Below, piece by piece: positions 42,473 to 52,076 of a stretch of DNA of 64,000 nucleotides. Below the pieces are notes generated by a model. The model was not told where the DNA came from. It saw only the letters and a program-made list of their open reading frames with translations, and did not search any database. Source of the stretch: Streptomyces sp. NBC_00285. GTDB lineage: Bacteria > Actinomycetota > Actinomycetes > Streptomycetales > Streptomycetaceae. The position numbers and the translations under genes are program-made. The stretch spans positions 1,240,001-1,304,000 of the forward strand of contig NZ_CP108055.1 in assembly GCF_036174265.1 (NCBI RefSeq), given 5' to 3'. The stretch's first letter is position 1, and each line of letters starts with the position of its first letter.

Positions 42473-44512
42473 TCACACGCCCTCGAACTCGCTGAGCAGC
42501 GCGTCCAGCGCGTCGTCCGGCTCCCTGGCCTCGACGATCCGCCGGGCCAGTTCGTCGAGGGTCAGCTCTTCCAGGAACAGGGTGAGCGGAACGTCGATGT
42601 CGAAGTCGTCGCGCAGGCAGCCCACCAGGTGGACGGCGGCCAGGGAGTCCCCGCCGGCGGCGAAGTACGTCATCCCCAGGTCGTCGGCGGAGTCCAGGCC
42701 GAGCGTCTCGACGAGCAGGGCGCGTACGGCCGGGTCGAGACCGGCGTCCGGCGCGGTCTGCGGCTCCGGCTCCTTCGCCGACTGCGCGCGGACCGTGTCC
42801 AGGCCGAACGCCCCGTGGCTCTCCCCCGCGAACGGGTACGTCGGCAGCGCGACCCGGCGGCCCCGGCCCGGCCACGGCAGCCGCTCGTCACGCAGCCACG
42901 CCTCGCCGATCGCCCGCAGGTCGTCGGCGCCCGCCGGGACGGACCCGGCGCGGCCCTCGGCCAGTTCGGCCAGCCGGGCCGCGGCCTCCTCCCGGTCGGC
43001 GGCCAGGACGTAGGCGCGCTCGGCGAGCGGCGTACGGCCGAAGCGGAGGGTGTGGGCGGTGTCCGCGAGGCTGGGGGCACCGGGGGTGCGCAGGACGGCG
43101 GCGAGGCGGCCCGCGAGGGTCTTGAGGGCGTCCTCGGTACGGGCGGAGAGCAGCAGGACCTCCGGTCCCGAGGTGGCGGCAGGAGCGGGGCGCGGCGGGG
43201 CCTGTTCCAGGGCCACGTGGACGTTGGTGCCGCCGATACCGACGGAGCTGATGCCGGCCCGGCGGGGGCCGCACTCCGGCTCGGGCCAGGGCGCGGCCCG
43301 GTCGACGACGTGGAACGGCGAGTCGTCGAGGGCGAGTTCGGGGTGCGGGCGGCCGGCTCCGGCAGTGGGGGCGAGGGTGGCGTGCTCCAGCATGAGGACC
43401 GTTTTGATGAACCCGGCGACACCCGCGGCCGCGTCCAGGTGGCCGATGTTCGCCTTCACCGAGCCGAGGCCGACGGAGCGGGTGCCGAGGGCGCCCTTGA
43501 ACGCGGCGGTCGCGGCGCTCGCCTCGATCCGGTCGCCGAGTTCGGTGGCCGTGCCGTGCGCCTCCAGGTACTGGGCGTCGGCCGGATCCAGGCCCGCCGA
43601 CGTCCAGGCCTCGACGATGGCGGCGGTCTGCTGGTCGACGCCGGGGGCGGTGAAGCCGACCCGGGCGGCACCGTCGTTGGTGACGGCGCTGCCGCGGATG
43701 ACGGCACGTACCGGGTCGCCGTCGGCGAGCGCGTCCGCGAGACGGCGCAGTACGACGACGCCGACGCCGTTGCCGGGCACGGTGCCGCCGGACCGCTCGT
43801 CGAAGGGGCGGCAGCGGCCGTCGGGCGAGAAGATGCCGCCCTGGTAGTGGACGTATCCGCGGCTGCGCACGGTGTCGACGGCGACGCCGCCGGCCAGCGC
43901 GGTGTCGCAGTCGCCGAGCAGCAGCGCCTGGACGGCGAGGTGGATCGCGGTCAGGGAGGTGGAACAGGCCGTCTGGACGGTCAGGCTCGGGCCGTCGAGG
44001 CCCAGGCGGTAGGAGATCCAGGGGGCGAGGAACTCGCGGTCGGTGAGGATGCGCACCTGGAGCGCGCCGAGCTGGGCCGCGAGCTTCGGGTCGGTCTGGG
44101 CGGCCAGCATGTGCTCGGTGACGCCGCCGCCGACGTAGACGCCGGTGCGAAGCGGTGCGGCGAGCGGGTCGTGCCCGGCGTCCTCCAGCGCGGACCAGGC
44201 GGTCTCCAGGAGCAGCCGGTGCTGCGGGTCCAGGGCCGCGGCCTCGGTGCGGTGGAAGCCGAACAGGGCGGCCTCGAAACGGTCGGCGTCGGCGAGGACG
44301 CCCTTGGCGGCCACGTAGTCGCGGCCGCGGATCTCGTCCGGGTCGGCGCCGTCGGCGAGGAGTTCCTCCTCGGTGAGGTCGGTGATCGAGCAGACCCCGC
44401 CGACGAGGTTCCGCCAGTACGTGTCGAGGTCGGGGGCGCCGGGGAAGCGGCCGCTCATGCCGATGACAGCGATGGCGGAGTCGAGGGCCTCGGAAGCTGC
44501 GGTGTCGGTCAT
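42473..44512 (-). CDS. Polyketide synthase module KS-ACP, without acyltransferase
   Basis: A 679-residue protein. The ketosynthase fills about 12-430 with intact Cys-183 (TACSTS), His-319 (EAHGTATELGD) and His-358 (NIGHLDAAAG). Between the KS and the carrier there is no AT: after about 100 residues the linker reads ALPTYPFAGESHG, a tail normally found after an AT, so the AT has been lost. The carrier domain has GGDSL with Ser-623 and ends ALLSEFEGV. The start overlaps the small upstream ORF by 4 bp (ATGA). Loading must be by a trans-acting AT or another route. Its product acyl unit would enter the peptide line. Confidence 0.95.
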   Translation of the reverse strand: MTDTAASEALDSAIAVIGMSGRFPGAPDLDTYWRNLVGGVCSITDLTEEELLADGADPDEIRGRDYVAAKGVLADADRFEAALFGFHRTEAAALDPQHRLLLETAWSALEDAGHDPLAAPLRTGVYVGGGVTEHMLAAQTDPKLAAQLGALQVRILTDREFLAPWISYRLGLDGPSLTVQTACSTSLTAIHLAVQALLLGDCDTALAGGVAVDTVRSRGYVHYQGGIFSPDGRCRPFDERSGGTVPGNGVGVVVLRRLADALADGDPVRAVIRGSAVTNDGAARVGFTAPGVDQQTAAIVEAWTSAGLDPADAQYLEAHGTATELGDRIEASAATAAFKGALGTRSVGLGSVKANIGHLDAAAGVAGFIKTVLMLEHATLAPTAGAGRPHPELALDDSPFHVVDRAAPWPEPECGPRRAGISSVGIGGTNVHVALEQAPPRPAPAATSGPEVLLLSARTEDALKTLAGRLAAVLRTPGAPSLADTAHTLRFGRTPLAERAYVLAADREEAAARLAELAEGRAGSVPAGADDLRAIGEAWLRDERLPWPGRGRRVALPTYPFAGESHGAFGLDTVRAQSAKEPEPQTAPDAGLDPAVRALLVETLGLDSADDLGMTYFAAGGDSLAAVHLVGCLRDDFDIDVPLTLFLEELTLDELARRIVEAREPDDALDALLSEFEGV

Positions 44513-44835
44513 CGGAGTGTGCCTTTCCGGGAGCGGGGGCGTCGGACGGCGGCGGTGCGCCGGTGGTGCCGGTGGTTGCCGGGGTCGCCGGCGGTGCGCC
44601 GGTGGCCGCCGGGCGGGGTGGCCGCGCTCGCCCCGGCCGGGTGCGGGGCGAGACGCGGGCGGGGAGTCGCCGATGCCGCCGCGGTGGTGGCGGTCATCGC
44701 GGGGTTCCCCTGCGGGAGCTGAGTCGTGAGGCGGCGGTGGTGGTGCGGGAGGCTGCCGGGGGTGGCGGCCTCAGGGTGCGGGGCGAGGTGCCGGAGGGGA
44801 ATCGCCGGTGCCGCCTCGGTGGTGGCGGTCGTCAT
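44509..44835 (-). CDS. Small coupled ORF between NRPS and KS-ACP (108 aa)
   Basis: A frame that begins with an ATG at 44835 overlapping the NRPS stop by 4 bp (ATGA) and ends in a stop overlapping the KS-ACP start by 4 bp. Such precise junctions at both ends indicate a translated gene. The protein starts MTTATTEAAPAIPLRHLAPH and is rich in Thr, Pro, His, Arg and Ala, with an internal near-copy from Met-47 (MTATTAAASATPRPRLAPH). No known domain. Met-47 also has its own AGGGGAA site. It may be a docking peptide or simply a coupling spacer; see the tandem repeat covering it. Confidence 0.65.
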   Translation of the reverse strand: MTTATTEAAPAIPLRHLAPHPEAATPGSLPHHHRRLTTQLPQGNPAMTATTAAASATPRPRLAPHPAGASAATPPGGHRRTAGDPGNHRHHRRTAAVRRPRSRKGTLR

Positions 44836-44898
44836 GGAGTCCCCTTGCGGGAGCGGAGCCGTCGGGCGGCGGCAGTGCGTCGGTGGTGCCGTTCGTCG
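44513..44898. repeat. Three imperfect copies of a translation-start cassette
   Basis: About 60 bp starting near 44514, 44701 and 44836 repeat with high similarity (plus strand GGAGTCCCCTTGCGGGAGCG, and variants). On the minus strand each copy carries a ribosome site just before an ATG at 44512, 44697 or 44835. The repetition extends into the NRPS C-terminal tail (HHRRTAAARRLRSRKG) and the end of the small ORF (HHRRTAAVRRPRSRKG). Tandem duplication is the simple explanation. Confidence 0.8.
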
Positions 44899-47800
44899 CC
44901 GTGGGCTGCCGGGTCGGGGAGGTTCGCCGCGCGGGCCTGGTCGAGGCGGGTGGCGAGGGAGGCGACGGTGGGGTGGCGGAACAGGTCGACCAGAGTGAGG
45001 CCGCCGTCCAGGCCGGCTTCGCGCAGCGCGGCCAGCACCCGGAGCAGGCGGACCGAATTGCCCCCCATTTCGAAGAAGTTGTCGTGGACGCCGACCCGGT
45101 CCATGGTCAGGACGCGTGCCCACACGTCCGCGATCCGGCGTTCCATGGCGGTGTCCGCGGCCGTCCAGGACACGTCCGGGGTGCGCAGGGTGAGGGCCGG
45201 TTCGGGCAGCCGGGAGCGGTCGATCTTGCCGTTGCCGCTGAGCGGCAGCTCGTCGAGGCGGACGAACACCTCGGGCACCATGAAGGCGGGCAGCCGCCTG
45301 GCGAGGTGGGCGCGGAGCGCGTCGTCCGGGGGTGGGGCGGTGCCGTCGCGGCCCACCACGTAGGCGACGAGCCGCTGTTCGGCGCCGGTGCCGCGCACGG
45401 TGGCCGCGGCGATCCGGATGTCCGGGTGGGCGGCGAGCAGCGACTCGATCTCGCCGAGTTCGAGGCGCACGCCCCGCAGCTTGACCTGAAGGTCGCTGCG
45501 CCCGAGGTAGGTCAGCACACCGTCGGCGTCGATGCGGCCGAGGTCGCCGCTGCGGTACATCCGGGTGCCCGGGGCGCCGTACGGGTCGGCGACGAACCGT
45601 TCGGCGGTCAGGCCGGGTTGCCCGATGTAGCCGCGGGCGAGTCCGGCGCCCGCGATGAAGATCTCGCCGGTGACGCCGACGGGGACGGGCCGCAGCCGGT
45701 CGTCCAGGACGTAGTAGCGGGCGCCGGCGACGGACCGGCCGAGCACGACGGGTCCGCCCGGGGTGAGGTCGCCGGTGTGAGAGTAGACGGTGACCTCGCT
45801 GGGACCGTAGGCGTTCACGATCCGCCGCCCCGGTGCGTGCAGCCGCTCGACGAGTTCGGCGGGGCAGGACTCGCCGCCGACGGCGAGGGTGCGCAGGTCG
45901 GGCAGTTGTCCGGTGACGTCGGGCAGCAGCATGGCCGCGGACGGCGGCAGGAACACATAGGTGATCCGGGAGTCGCGCAGCCGGTGCAGCAGGGCCTCGC
46001 CGAGCCGCTCGTCCTCGTGCGGGACGTGCAGCTCGGCGCCCGCGACCCAGGGGAAGAACAGGTCGGAGACGGCGACGTCGAAGCCGAAGGCCACGAACTG
46101 CAGCACCCGGTCCGCGGCCGTCACCGGGAAGGAGTGGCGCGCGGCCATGGTCAGGTTGACCAGGGCCCGGTGTTCGACGGCCACGCCCTTGGGGCGGCCG
46201 GTGGAGCCGGAGGTGAACAGGACGTAGGCGAGGTCGCGGGCGCCGGGCGCCGGCCCCTCGTGGACGGGCGGCGGCTCGGTCGGGTCGGTGCGGTCGACGC
46301 GCAGGGAGGGCACGCCGAGTCGCCCGGCCCTCTCGGCGGTGGCCTCGGCCGTCAGCAGCAGGCCGGTCCCGGAGCAGTCGACCATGTAGCGCAGGCGGTC
46401 GTCGGGGTGGGCGCGGTCCAGGGGGACGTAGGCGCCGCCCGCGCGCAGCACCGCGAGGGCGGCGAGGCCCTGGTCCGCCGAGCGGGGCAGCAGCACGCCG
46501 ACGCGGAATCCGGGGCGTACTCCGGCCGCACGCAGCCGGGCGGCCAACACGTCGGCACGCGCGAGGAGTTGGCGGTAGTCGAGGCGTTCCTCGCCGTGCA
46601 CCAGGGCGGTGGCGTCCGGGCGGGCCGCGGCGACGTCCGCGATCAGGTCGGGGACCAGGCGGTCGGCGGGGGCGGCGTCGGCGAGGCGGTCGGCCTGCGC
46701 GAGGATCAGGCGCCGCTCGTCCTCGGCGACCGGGTCGAGGGACGAAAGGGGGGCGTGCGGGGCCGCGAGGAGGCCGTCCAGGAGAACGGTGAAGTTACGG
46801 GTCCAGCGGCGGACGGTCGCCGCCTCGAACAGGTCGGCGCGGTAGATGAACTGGGCGGCCAGGTCCTCTCCCCAGCGCTCCACATGCAGATGGAAGTCGA
46901 ACTTCGCGGTGTCCAGGGCGAGTTCGAGCCGTCGGGTTTCGGTGCCGGCCAGTTCCAGGGTGAGGGCGGTGTCGTCGTCGTAGGCGAAGACGACCTGCAC
47001 CACCGGGTCGTGTGTGGTCTCCCGGGCCGGCGCGAGGGCGTCTACCACCGCTTCGAACGGGGCGTCCTGGTGCGGGGCGGCGGCCCGCAGTGCGGTGCGG
47101 ACGCGGGCGGCGAGTTCGTCGAGACAGGGGTCGCCGCTCAGGTCGACGCGCAGGGCGAGGGTGTTGGCGAGCATGCCGACGGTCTGCTGGAGCTCGGGGT
47201 GCTCGCGGCCGGACACCGGGTAGCCGATGACGAGGTCCGCACAGCCGGTGAGGCGGCCGAGGAAGGCGGCGTAGGCGGCGAACAGCACGGTGAAGGGGGT
47301 CGCCTCCGAGGTCGCGGCCGCCTCGGCCAGGCGGGCGCGGGTGGCGGCGGGCAGCCGGAAGGGTACGGTGCCGCCGGATGCCGAACGGACGGCGGGGCGC
47401 GGCCGGTCGGTCGGCAGTTCCAGGGTGGCGGGCGCGCCGCGCAGGTCCTGAACCCAGTGCTGTACGGCCGGTGCGTAGACGCCCGCTTCCTGCCGTTCGC
47501 GCTGCCAGAACGCGAAGTCCGGGAACTGCAGGGCCGGTTCGGGTGGGCTGTGGGGCCGGCCGGCCGTCTCGTCCCGGTAGGCGGCGCCGATCCCGTCGAG
47601 CATGACGCCCAGCGACCAGCCGTCGCAGACCAGATGGTGGGCGACGAGCAGGATGCGGTGGGTGCCGTCGTCGACCGCGTACACCGCGCAGCGCAGCAGG
47701 GGCCCGGCGGCCGGGTCGAAGGGGCGGGCGGCCGCCGTCCGCATCAGCGCGTCCACGCGGTCCGCGGGTACGCCCTCCTCGACGGTGAGCGCGGCCCGGC

Positions 47801-48104
47801 CGGTGGCCCGTACGAGCTGGGTCTGGGTGCCGTCGGGGGCGGTGCGGAAGACGGTCCGCAGGGACTCGTGCCGGGCGACCAGCGCGTCCAGGGCGCGGCC
47901 GAACGCGGCGACGTCGAAGGGGCCGCGCACGGCGAAGGCGGCGGGCACGTTGTACTGCGCGGTGCCGGGGTTCAGCTGGTCGAGGACCAGGAGCCGGCTC
48001 TGGGCGTCGGAGACGGGGAACTCGTACTCCTCGTGCGCCCGGGACGCCTCGATGGGGTCCTGGTCCGCGGCCGGCTGGGCGAGGTCGAGGGTGTCGGTCG
48101 TCAT
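44832..48104 (-). CDS. Nonribosomal peptide synthetase, C-A-T
   Basis: A 1090-residue single module. The condensation domain has HHLVCDGWS (156-164). The adenylation domain starts near residue 470 with [11 protein letters not shown] and carries the Lys of GNGKIDR. Its specificity pocket, read by alignment in my head, is about DVSFAGAVYK, matching no code I recall. The carrier has GGNS with Ser-1017. The C-terminal 40 residues are low complexity and arise from the repeat at 44513-44898. No TE or E follows. The start is 3 bp from the previous NRPS stop, so they are coupled. It is the fourth synthetase gene in the operon. Confidence 0.95.
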   Translation of the reverse strand: MTTDTLDLAQPAADQDPIEASRAHEEYEFPVSDAQSRLLVLDQLNPGTAQYNVPAAFAVRGPFDVAAFGRALDALVARHESLRTVFRTAPDGTQTQLVRATGRAALTVEEGVPADRVDALMRTAAARPFDPAAGPLLRCAVYAVDDGTHRILLVAHHLVCDGWSLGVMLDGIGAAYRDETAGRPHSPPEPALQFPDFAFWQRERQEAGVYAPAVQHWVQDLRGAPATLELPTDRPRPAVRSASGGTVPFRLPAATRARLAEAAATSEATPFTVLFAAYAAFLGRLTGCADLVIGYPVSGREHPELQQTVGMLANTLALRVDLSGDPCLDELAARVRTALRAAAPHQDAPFEAVVDALAPARETTHDPVVQVVFAYDDDTALTLELAGTETRRLELALDTAKFDFHLHVERWGEDLAAQFIYRADLFEAATVRRWTRNFTVLLDGLLAAPHAPLSSLDPVAEDERRLILAQADRLADAAPADRLVPDLIADVAAARPDATALVHGEERLDYRQLLARADVLAARLRAAGVRPGFRVGVLLPRSADQGLAALAVLRAGGAYVPLDRAHPDDRLRYMVDCSGTGLLLTAEATAERAGRLGVPSLRVDRTDPTEPPPVHEGPAPGARDLAYVLFTSGSTGRPKGVAVEHRALVNLTMAARHSFPVTAADRVLQFVAFGFDVAVSDLFFPWVAGAELHVPHEDERLGEALLHRLRDSRITYVFLPPSAAMLLPDVTGQLPDLRTLAVGGESCPAELVERLHAPGRRIVNAYGPSEVTVYSHTGDLTPGGPVVLGRSVAGARYYVLDDRLRPVPVGVTGEIFIAGAGLARGYIGQPGLTAERFVADPYGAPGTRMYRSGDLGRIDADGVLTYLGRSDLQVKLRGVRLELGEIESLLAAHPDIRIAAATVRGTGAEQRLVAYVVGRDGTAPPPDDALRAHLARRLPAFMVPEVFVRLDELPLSGNGKIDRSRLPEPALTLRTPDVSWTAADTAMERRIADVWARVLTMDRVGVHDNFFEMGGNSVRLLRVLAALREAGLDGGLTLVDLFRHPTVASLATRLDQARAANLPDPAAHGDERHHRRTAAARRLRSRKGTP

Positions 48105-48107
48105 GGG

Positions 48108-51100
48108 TCAGTCCCCCTGGCAGGTGGTGAGGGCGGTTTCGAGGACGGCGGCGACGCGTGCCGCCGGGTCGGGTGCGAGTACGTCGCTGTGGGTGCAGGT
48201 CAGTTCGTGCACGTCGAGGCCGGCGGTGAAGGGCCGCCAGGCCGCGGCCTTCTCGGCCGTCGTGGCGTGGGACCGCCGGGTGGCGGAGAAGAGGGTCGTG
48301 CGGCCGTCGTACGGGGACGGACGCCAGGCGCGGGACAGGTGGATGTGGTGGGTTCCGGCGTCGGTCAGGGCGTGCAGGACCCGGTCCTCGAACGCGGCGA
48401 GGGGGCTGTCGCCGGTGCGGACCACCGCGAAGGCCTCCGTGCGACCGAAGGCGCCGGGCGGTGCGGGCCGGTCCGGGGCGTGGCTGTTGAGCAGGAGCCG
48501 CAGGGTCTCCCGTTCGACCACGTCCGCGGGCAGCCGGGGCGTGCCGGGCGGCCACGGCATCGCGTCCAGCACGGCCAGCAGCCGCACCTCCTGTCCGGCT
48601 CCGCGCAGGCGTACGGCGATCTCGTGCGCGACGGGGCCGCCGAAGGACCGGCCGACCAGCGCGTAGGGGCCGTTCGGCACCAGGGCGCGGATCCGTTCGG
48701 TGTAGGCGTCGGCCAACGCGCCGATGCTTCCGGGGAGTTGACCCACTCCCTCGGTGAACGCCGGGCTCTGGAGGGCGTGCACCGGGCGGTCCGGGTGGAG
48801 GTGCGGGAGCAGGGCGGCGAAGGACCAGCCGAGGCCCAGGCCGGGATGGACGCAGAAGAGGGGGGTCGGGTCGCCGCCCCGGCGGGGGGCACCTCGGCGG
48901 AGGGTGAGGAGCGGGGCGAGGTCGGTGTCGGAGGCGAGGTCGGCGGCGAGGCGGGCCGCCAGTGCGGCTGGTGTCGGGGCCGCGAACAGGGTCGCGAGCG
49001 GCACCGGTGTGGCGAGCGCGGCCTGTGCCTTCGACACCAGGCGCAGTGCGGTCAGCGAGTGGCCGCCCGCCGCGAAGAAGTCGGTGTCCGGATGGACGCC
49101 GGACGCGCCGAGGACCTCCGCGAACAGCGCGCACAGGTGCCGTTCCCGCTCGTCGCGGGGGGCTCGGGCGGCGGCCACGGTCCCGGCGGTACCCGAGGGC
49201 TCGGGCAGTGCGGCCCGGTCCGTCTTGCCGTGGCGGGTGAGCGGTACGTGGTCGATGCGGGCCCAGACGGAGGGGACCAGATGGGCGGGCAGGTGGCGGA
49301 CTGCGAACTCCCTTGCCCGGGCCAGTGTTTCGGCCCGGTCCTCGTCGAGTGTGGCGTCCGGTACGAGCCATGCCGCCAGCCGTTTGCCGCCAGCCGCGTC
49401 GGGGCGTGCGGCGACCACGGCCCGCCGGATGCCGGGGCAGTCCGCGAGCGCGGACTCCACCTCGGCGGGTTCGATACGGAAGCCGCGGACCTTGATCTGG
49501 TCGTCGCCGCGTCCGGCGAAGTCCAGCACGCCGGCGCCCGTCCAGCGGGCCAGGTCGCCGGTGCGGTACATCCGGCTGCCCGGCGGCCCGTACGGATCGG
49601 CGACGAACCGCTCGGCGCTGTGCCCGGGCCGCCCGAGGTACCCGAGCGCGAGTCCGGTCCCGGCCAGGTACAACTCGCCGGTGCCGCCGACGGGCAGGAG
49701 ACGCAGCCGGTCGTCCAGGACGTAGGCGCGGGTGTTGTCCAGCGGGCGGCCGACGGGGACGGCGTCCGGGCCGCCGTCGGCGGTGTGGGCGGTGGCGAAG
49801 ACGGTCGCCTCGGTGGGGCCGTACCCGTTGACGACGGTGGTGCCCGGGCAGTGCGCTCGGATCCGGGCCACCGTGCCGGGCGCGAGCACGTCGCCGCCGG
49901 CCCAGATCTCGGTGAGCCCGGCGGCCGCCTCCGGCGCGATGTCGGCGACGGTGCGCAGCAGTTCGGGCGTGAGGAGCAGCGCGGTGAGCCGCCGCTCGGG
50001 GATCACCCGCCGCAGGAGGCCGGGGGTGACGGGCCCTGGCGGGGCCACGACGACGGTCCCGCCGTTCAGCAGCGGGATCCACACCTCGTACGTCGCCGAG
50101 TCGAAGGTGTACGGCGCGTGCAGGAGCACCCGCCGGTGCCCGCCACCCTGGAAACGAGCGTCGGCGGCGAGCTCGGCGATGCCCCGGTGCGGGACGACGA
50201 CACCCTTGGGTTCGCCGGTGGAACCCGAGGTGTAGAGGACACAGGCAGCCGAGTCGGGGTGCACGGGGGAGGCCGACGGGAGCGCCGTCGCGTCCGGCAT
50301 CCGTACGGTCTGGGGCGGGCGCCCGGCGACACGCGACGGGACTGCCGGACCACACTCCCCCACTTCCAACGCCCGTACCGACGAGGGCAGTTGTGCGGCG
50401 ACACCGCCCGAGGTCAGCGCCAGTCGGGCCCCCGCCCGACTGGTCAGGAGGGAGAGGCGTTCCGGTGGCCGGGACGGGTCCAGTGGGAGCCAGGAGGCGC
50501 CCGCCTTGAGTACGGCCAGCTGGGCCACGACGACGGCCGGCGAGCGGGGCAGGAGGAGGGCGACCGTGTCGCCGGGCGCCGTGCCCGCTTCGACCAGTCG
50601 GGCGGCGAGCGCATCCGAGGCCGCGTCCAATCCGGCGTAGTCGAGGACCTCCCCGTCGGCCGACTCCACGGCCGGAGCGTCCGGGGTGCGCGCGACTTGC
50701 GCGGCGAACCGGCCGGTGACGGTGGCCGGTTCGGCCACGGGACGCCGCGGCCCGGTGGCGAGCGCGAGGAGCCGGCGGTGCTCCTCGGGCGGGAGTACGT
50801 CGATCCGATCGGCCGACTGCCCGGGATCGCCCGCCAGTTGTTCCAGGGCCCGGGTCGTACGGCCCGCCACGGCGGCCGCGGACAGCCCGCGCCGGCAGCC
50901 GACCGACAGCCACAGCCGCTCGCCCGCGACGACGGCCAGCGTCACGGGATAGTGGGTCGCGTCCGTGACCCGGACCAGGCTCAGCTCGTCCGAGCCGGCC
51001 TCGTCCTCGGGGCGCTGCGGGAAGTTCTCGAAGGCGAGGACCGAGTCGAACAACTCCCCCACGCCTACCGCGCGTTGCACCTCGGCGAGGCGCGCATGGT

Positions 51101-52076
51101 GGTGGTCGACCAGGCGGGACTGCTCGTCCTGGAGGCGGACCAGCAGGTCCGCCGTACTCTCGCCGGCGCGCAGCCGTACCCGCACCGGCAGGGTGTTGAC
51201 GAACAGGCCGACCATGCTCTCGACGCCGGGCAGGTCGTGCGGGCGGCCGGAGACGACCGCGCCGAAGACCACGTCCCGGGCACCGGTGGTACGGGCCAGG
51301 ACCAGCGCCCAGGCCGCCTGGACAAGGGTGTTGAGGGTGACGCCGACGGTGGCCGCCTGCCGCGTGAGGGCGGCGGTCGTCTCGGCGGAGAGCCGGACCT
51401 GGGCCCGGTCGCACGCGTCGTCGGCGGAGGTGCCGTCGGCGGCAGGGGGCACGAGCAGCGTGGGGTGCTCAAGCCCCTCCAGTGCCTGGGCCCAAGCCGC
51501 CTCCGCCTTCTCCCCCTCGTCCAGGGCCCGCCGGGCCAGCCACGCCAGGTAGTCGCGGTACGGCGCGGCGGGCGGCAGCGGCCGGCCCGCGACGAGGGCG
51601 GCCAGGTCCGCCTCCAGGACCGGCATCGACCAGCCGTCGAGCAGGATGTGGTGGAAGGACAGCAGCAGTTCGGCACCCTTGTCGTGGCGGGCGAGCGTGG
51701 CGCGCACCAGCGGTGGCCGGCCCGGGTCGAAGCGCCGGGCGGCGTCCGCGCGCAGCAGCTGCCGCATCCGGGCGGCCGTCCCGTCCGGGTCGAGCCCGGT
51801 CAGATCGGCCTCCCGCCACGGCACTCCGACCGCGCTCGGGATGATCTGCACGGGCCGGTCGAGGCGCTCGTGGCGGAAGCAGGCGCGCAGGTTGGGGTGC
51901 CGCCGCAGGAGTTCCGTCACCGCGGCACGCACCCGCCCCGGCTCGGTGCCCGGGCCCAGCCGGAACCGGGCCTGGACCAGATAGGGGTCGGGCCCCGTCG
52001 TGTCCCGCAGGGTCTGGAAGAGGAGTCCCTCCTGGGCCGGGGACAGCGGAAGGACGTCGTCGACTCGCCCGCTCAC
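48108..52076 (-). CDS. Nonribosomal peptide synthetase, C-A-T-TE
   Basis: A 1322-residue module with release domain. C motif HHILLDGWS (142-150) follows an amino end lacking any N-terminal docking segment (GRVDDVLPLSPAQEGLLF), which fits a DCL domain since the upstream protein ends in an epimerase. A domain with YTSGSTGEPKG and a tentative pocket DSYLWGGVFK. Carrier GGHS with Ser-1007. The thioesterase has GRSFGG (Ser-1144) and a terminal His in THSD (H1296), so it should release or cyclise the peptide. The GTG start overlaps the upstream stop by 4 bp. The TE being before the last synthetase gene shows that gene order is not the assembly order. Confidence 0.96.
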   Translation of the reverse strand: MSGRVDDVLPLSPAQEGLLFQTLRDTTGPDPYLVQARFRLGPGTEPGRVRAAVTELLRRHPNLRACFRHERLDRPVQIIPSAVGVPWREADLTGLDPDGTAARMRQLLRADAARRFDPGRPPLVRATLARHDKGAELLLSFHHILLDGWSMPVLEADLAALVAGRPLPPAAPYRDYLAWLARRALDEGEKAEAAWAQALEGLEHPTLLVPPAADGTSADDACDRAQVRLSAETTAALTRQAATVGVTLNTLVQAAWALVLARTTGARDVVFGAVVSGRPHDLPGVESMVGLFVNTLPVRVRLRAGESTADLLVRLQDEQSRLVDHHHARLAEVQRAVGVGELFDSVLAFENFPQRPEDEAGSDELSLVRVTDATHYPVTLAVVAGERLWLSVGCRRGLSAAAVAGRTTRALEQLAGDPGQSADRIDVLPPEEHRRLLALATGPRRPVAEPATVTGRFAAQVARTPDAPAVESADGEVLDYAGLDAASDALAARLVEAGTAPGDTVALLLPRSPAVVVAQLAVLKAGASWLPLDPSRPPERLSLLTSRAGARLALTSGGVAAQLPSSVRALEVGECGPAVPSRVAGRPPQTVRMPDATALPSASPVHPDSAACVLYTSGSTGEPKGVVVPHRGIAELAADARFQGGGHRRVLLHAPYTFDSATYEVWIPLLNGGTVVVAPPGPVTPGLLRRVIPERRLTALLLTPELLRTVADIAPEAAAGLTEIWAGGDVLAPGTVARIRAHCPGTTVVNGYGPTEATVFATAHTADGGPDAVPVGRPLDNTRAYVLDDRLRLLPVGGTGELYLAGTGLALGYLGRPGHSAERFVADPYGPPGSRMYRTGDLARWTGAGVLDFAGRGDDQIKVRGFRIEPAEVESALADCPGIRRAVVAARPDAAGGKRLAAWLVPDATLDEDRAETLARAREFAVRHLPAHLVPSVWARIDHVPLTRHGKTDRAALPEPSGTAGTVAAARAPRDERERHLCALFAEVLGASGVHPDTDFFAAGGHSLTALRLVSKAQAALATPVPLATLFAAPTPAALAARLAADLASDTDLAPLLTLRRGAPRRGGDPTPLFCVHPGLGLGWSFAALLPHLHPDRPVHALQSPAFTEGVGQLPGSIGALADAYTERIRALVPNGPYALVGRSFGGPVAHEIAVRLRGAGQEVRLLAVLDAMPWPPGTPRLPADVVERETLRLLLNSHAPDRPAPPGAFGRTEAFAVVRTGDSPLAAFEDRVLHALTDAGTHHIHLSRAWRPSPYDGRTTLFSATRRSHATTAEKAAAWRPFTAGLDVHELTCTHSDVLAPDPAARVAAVLETALTTCQGD

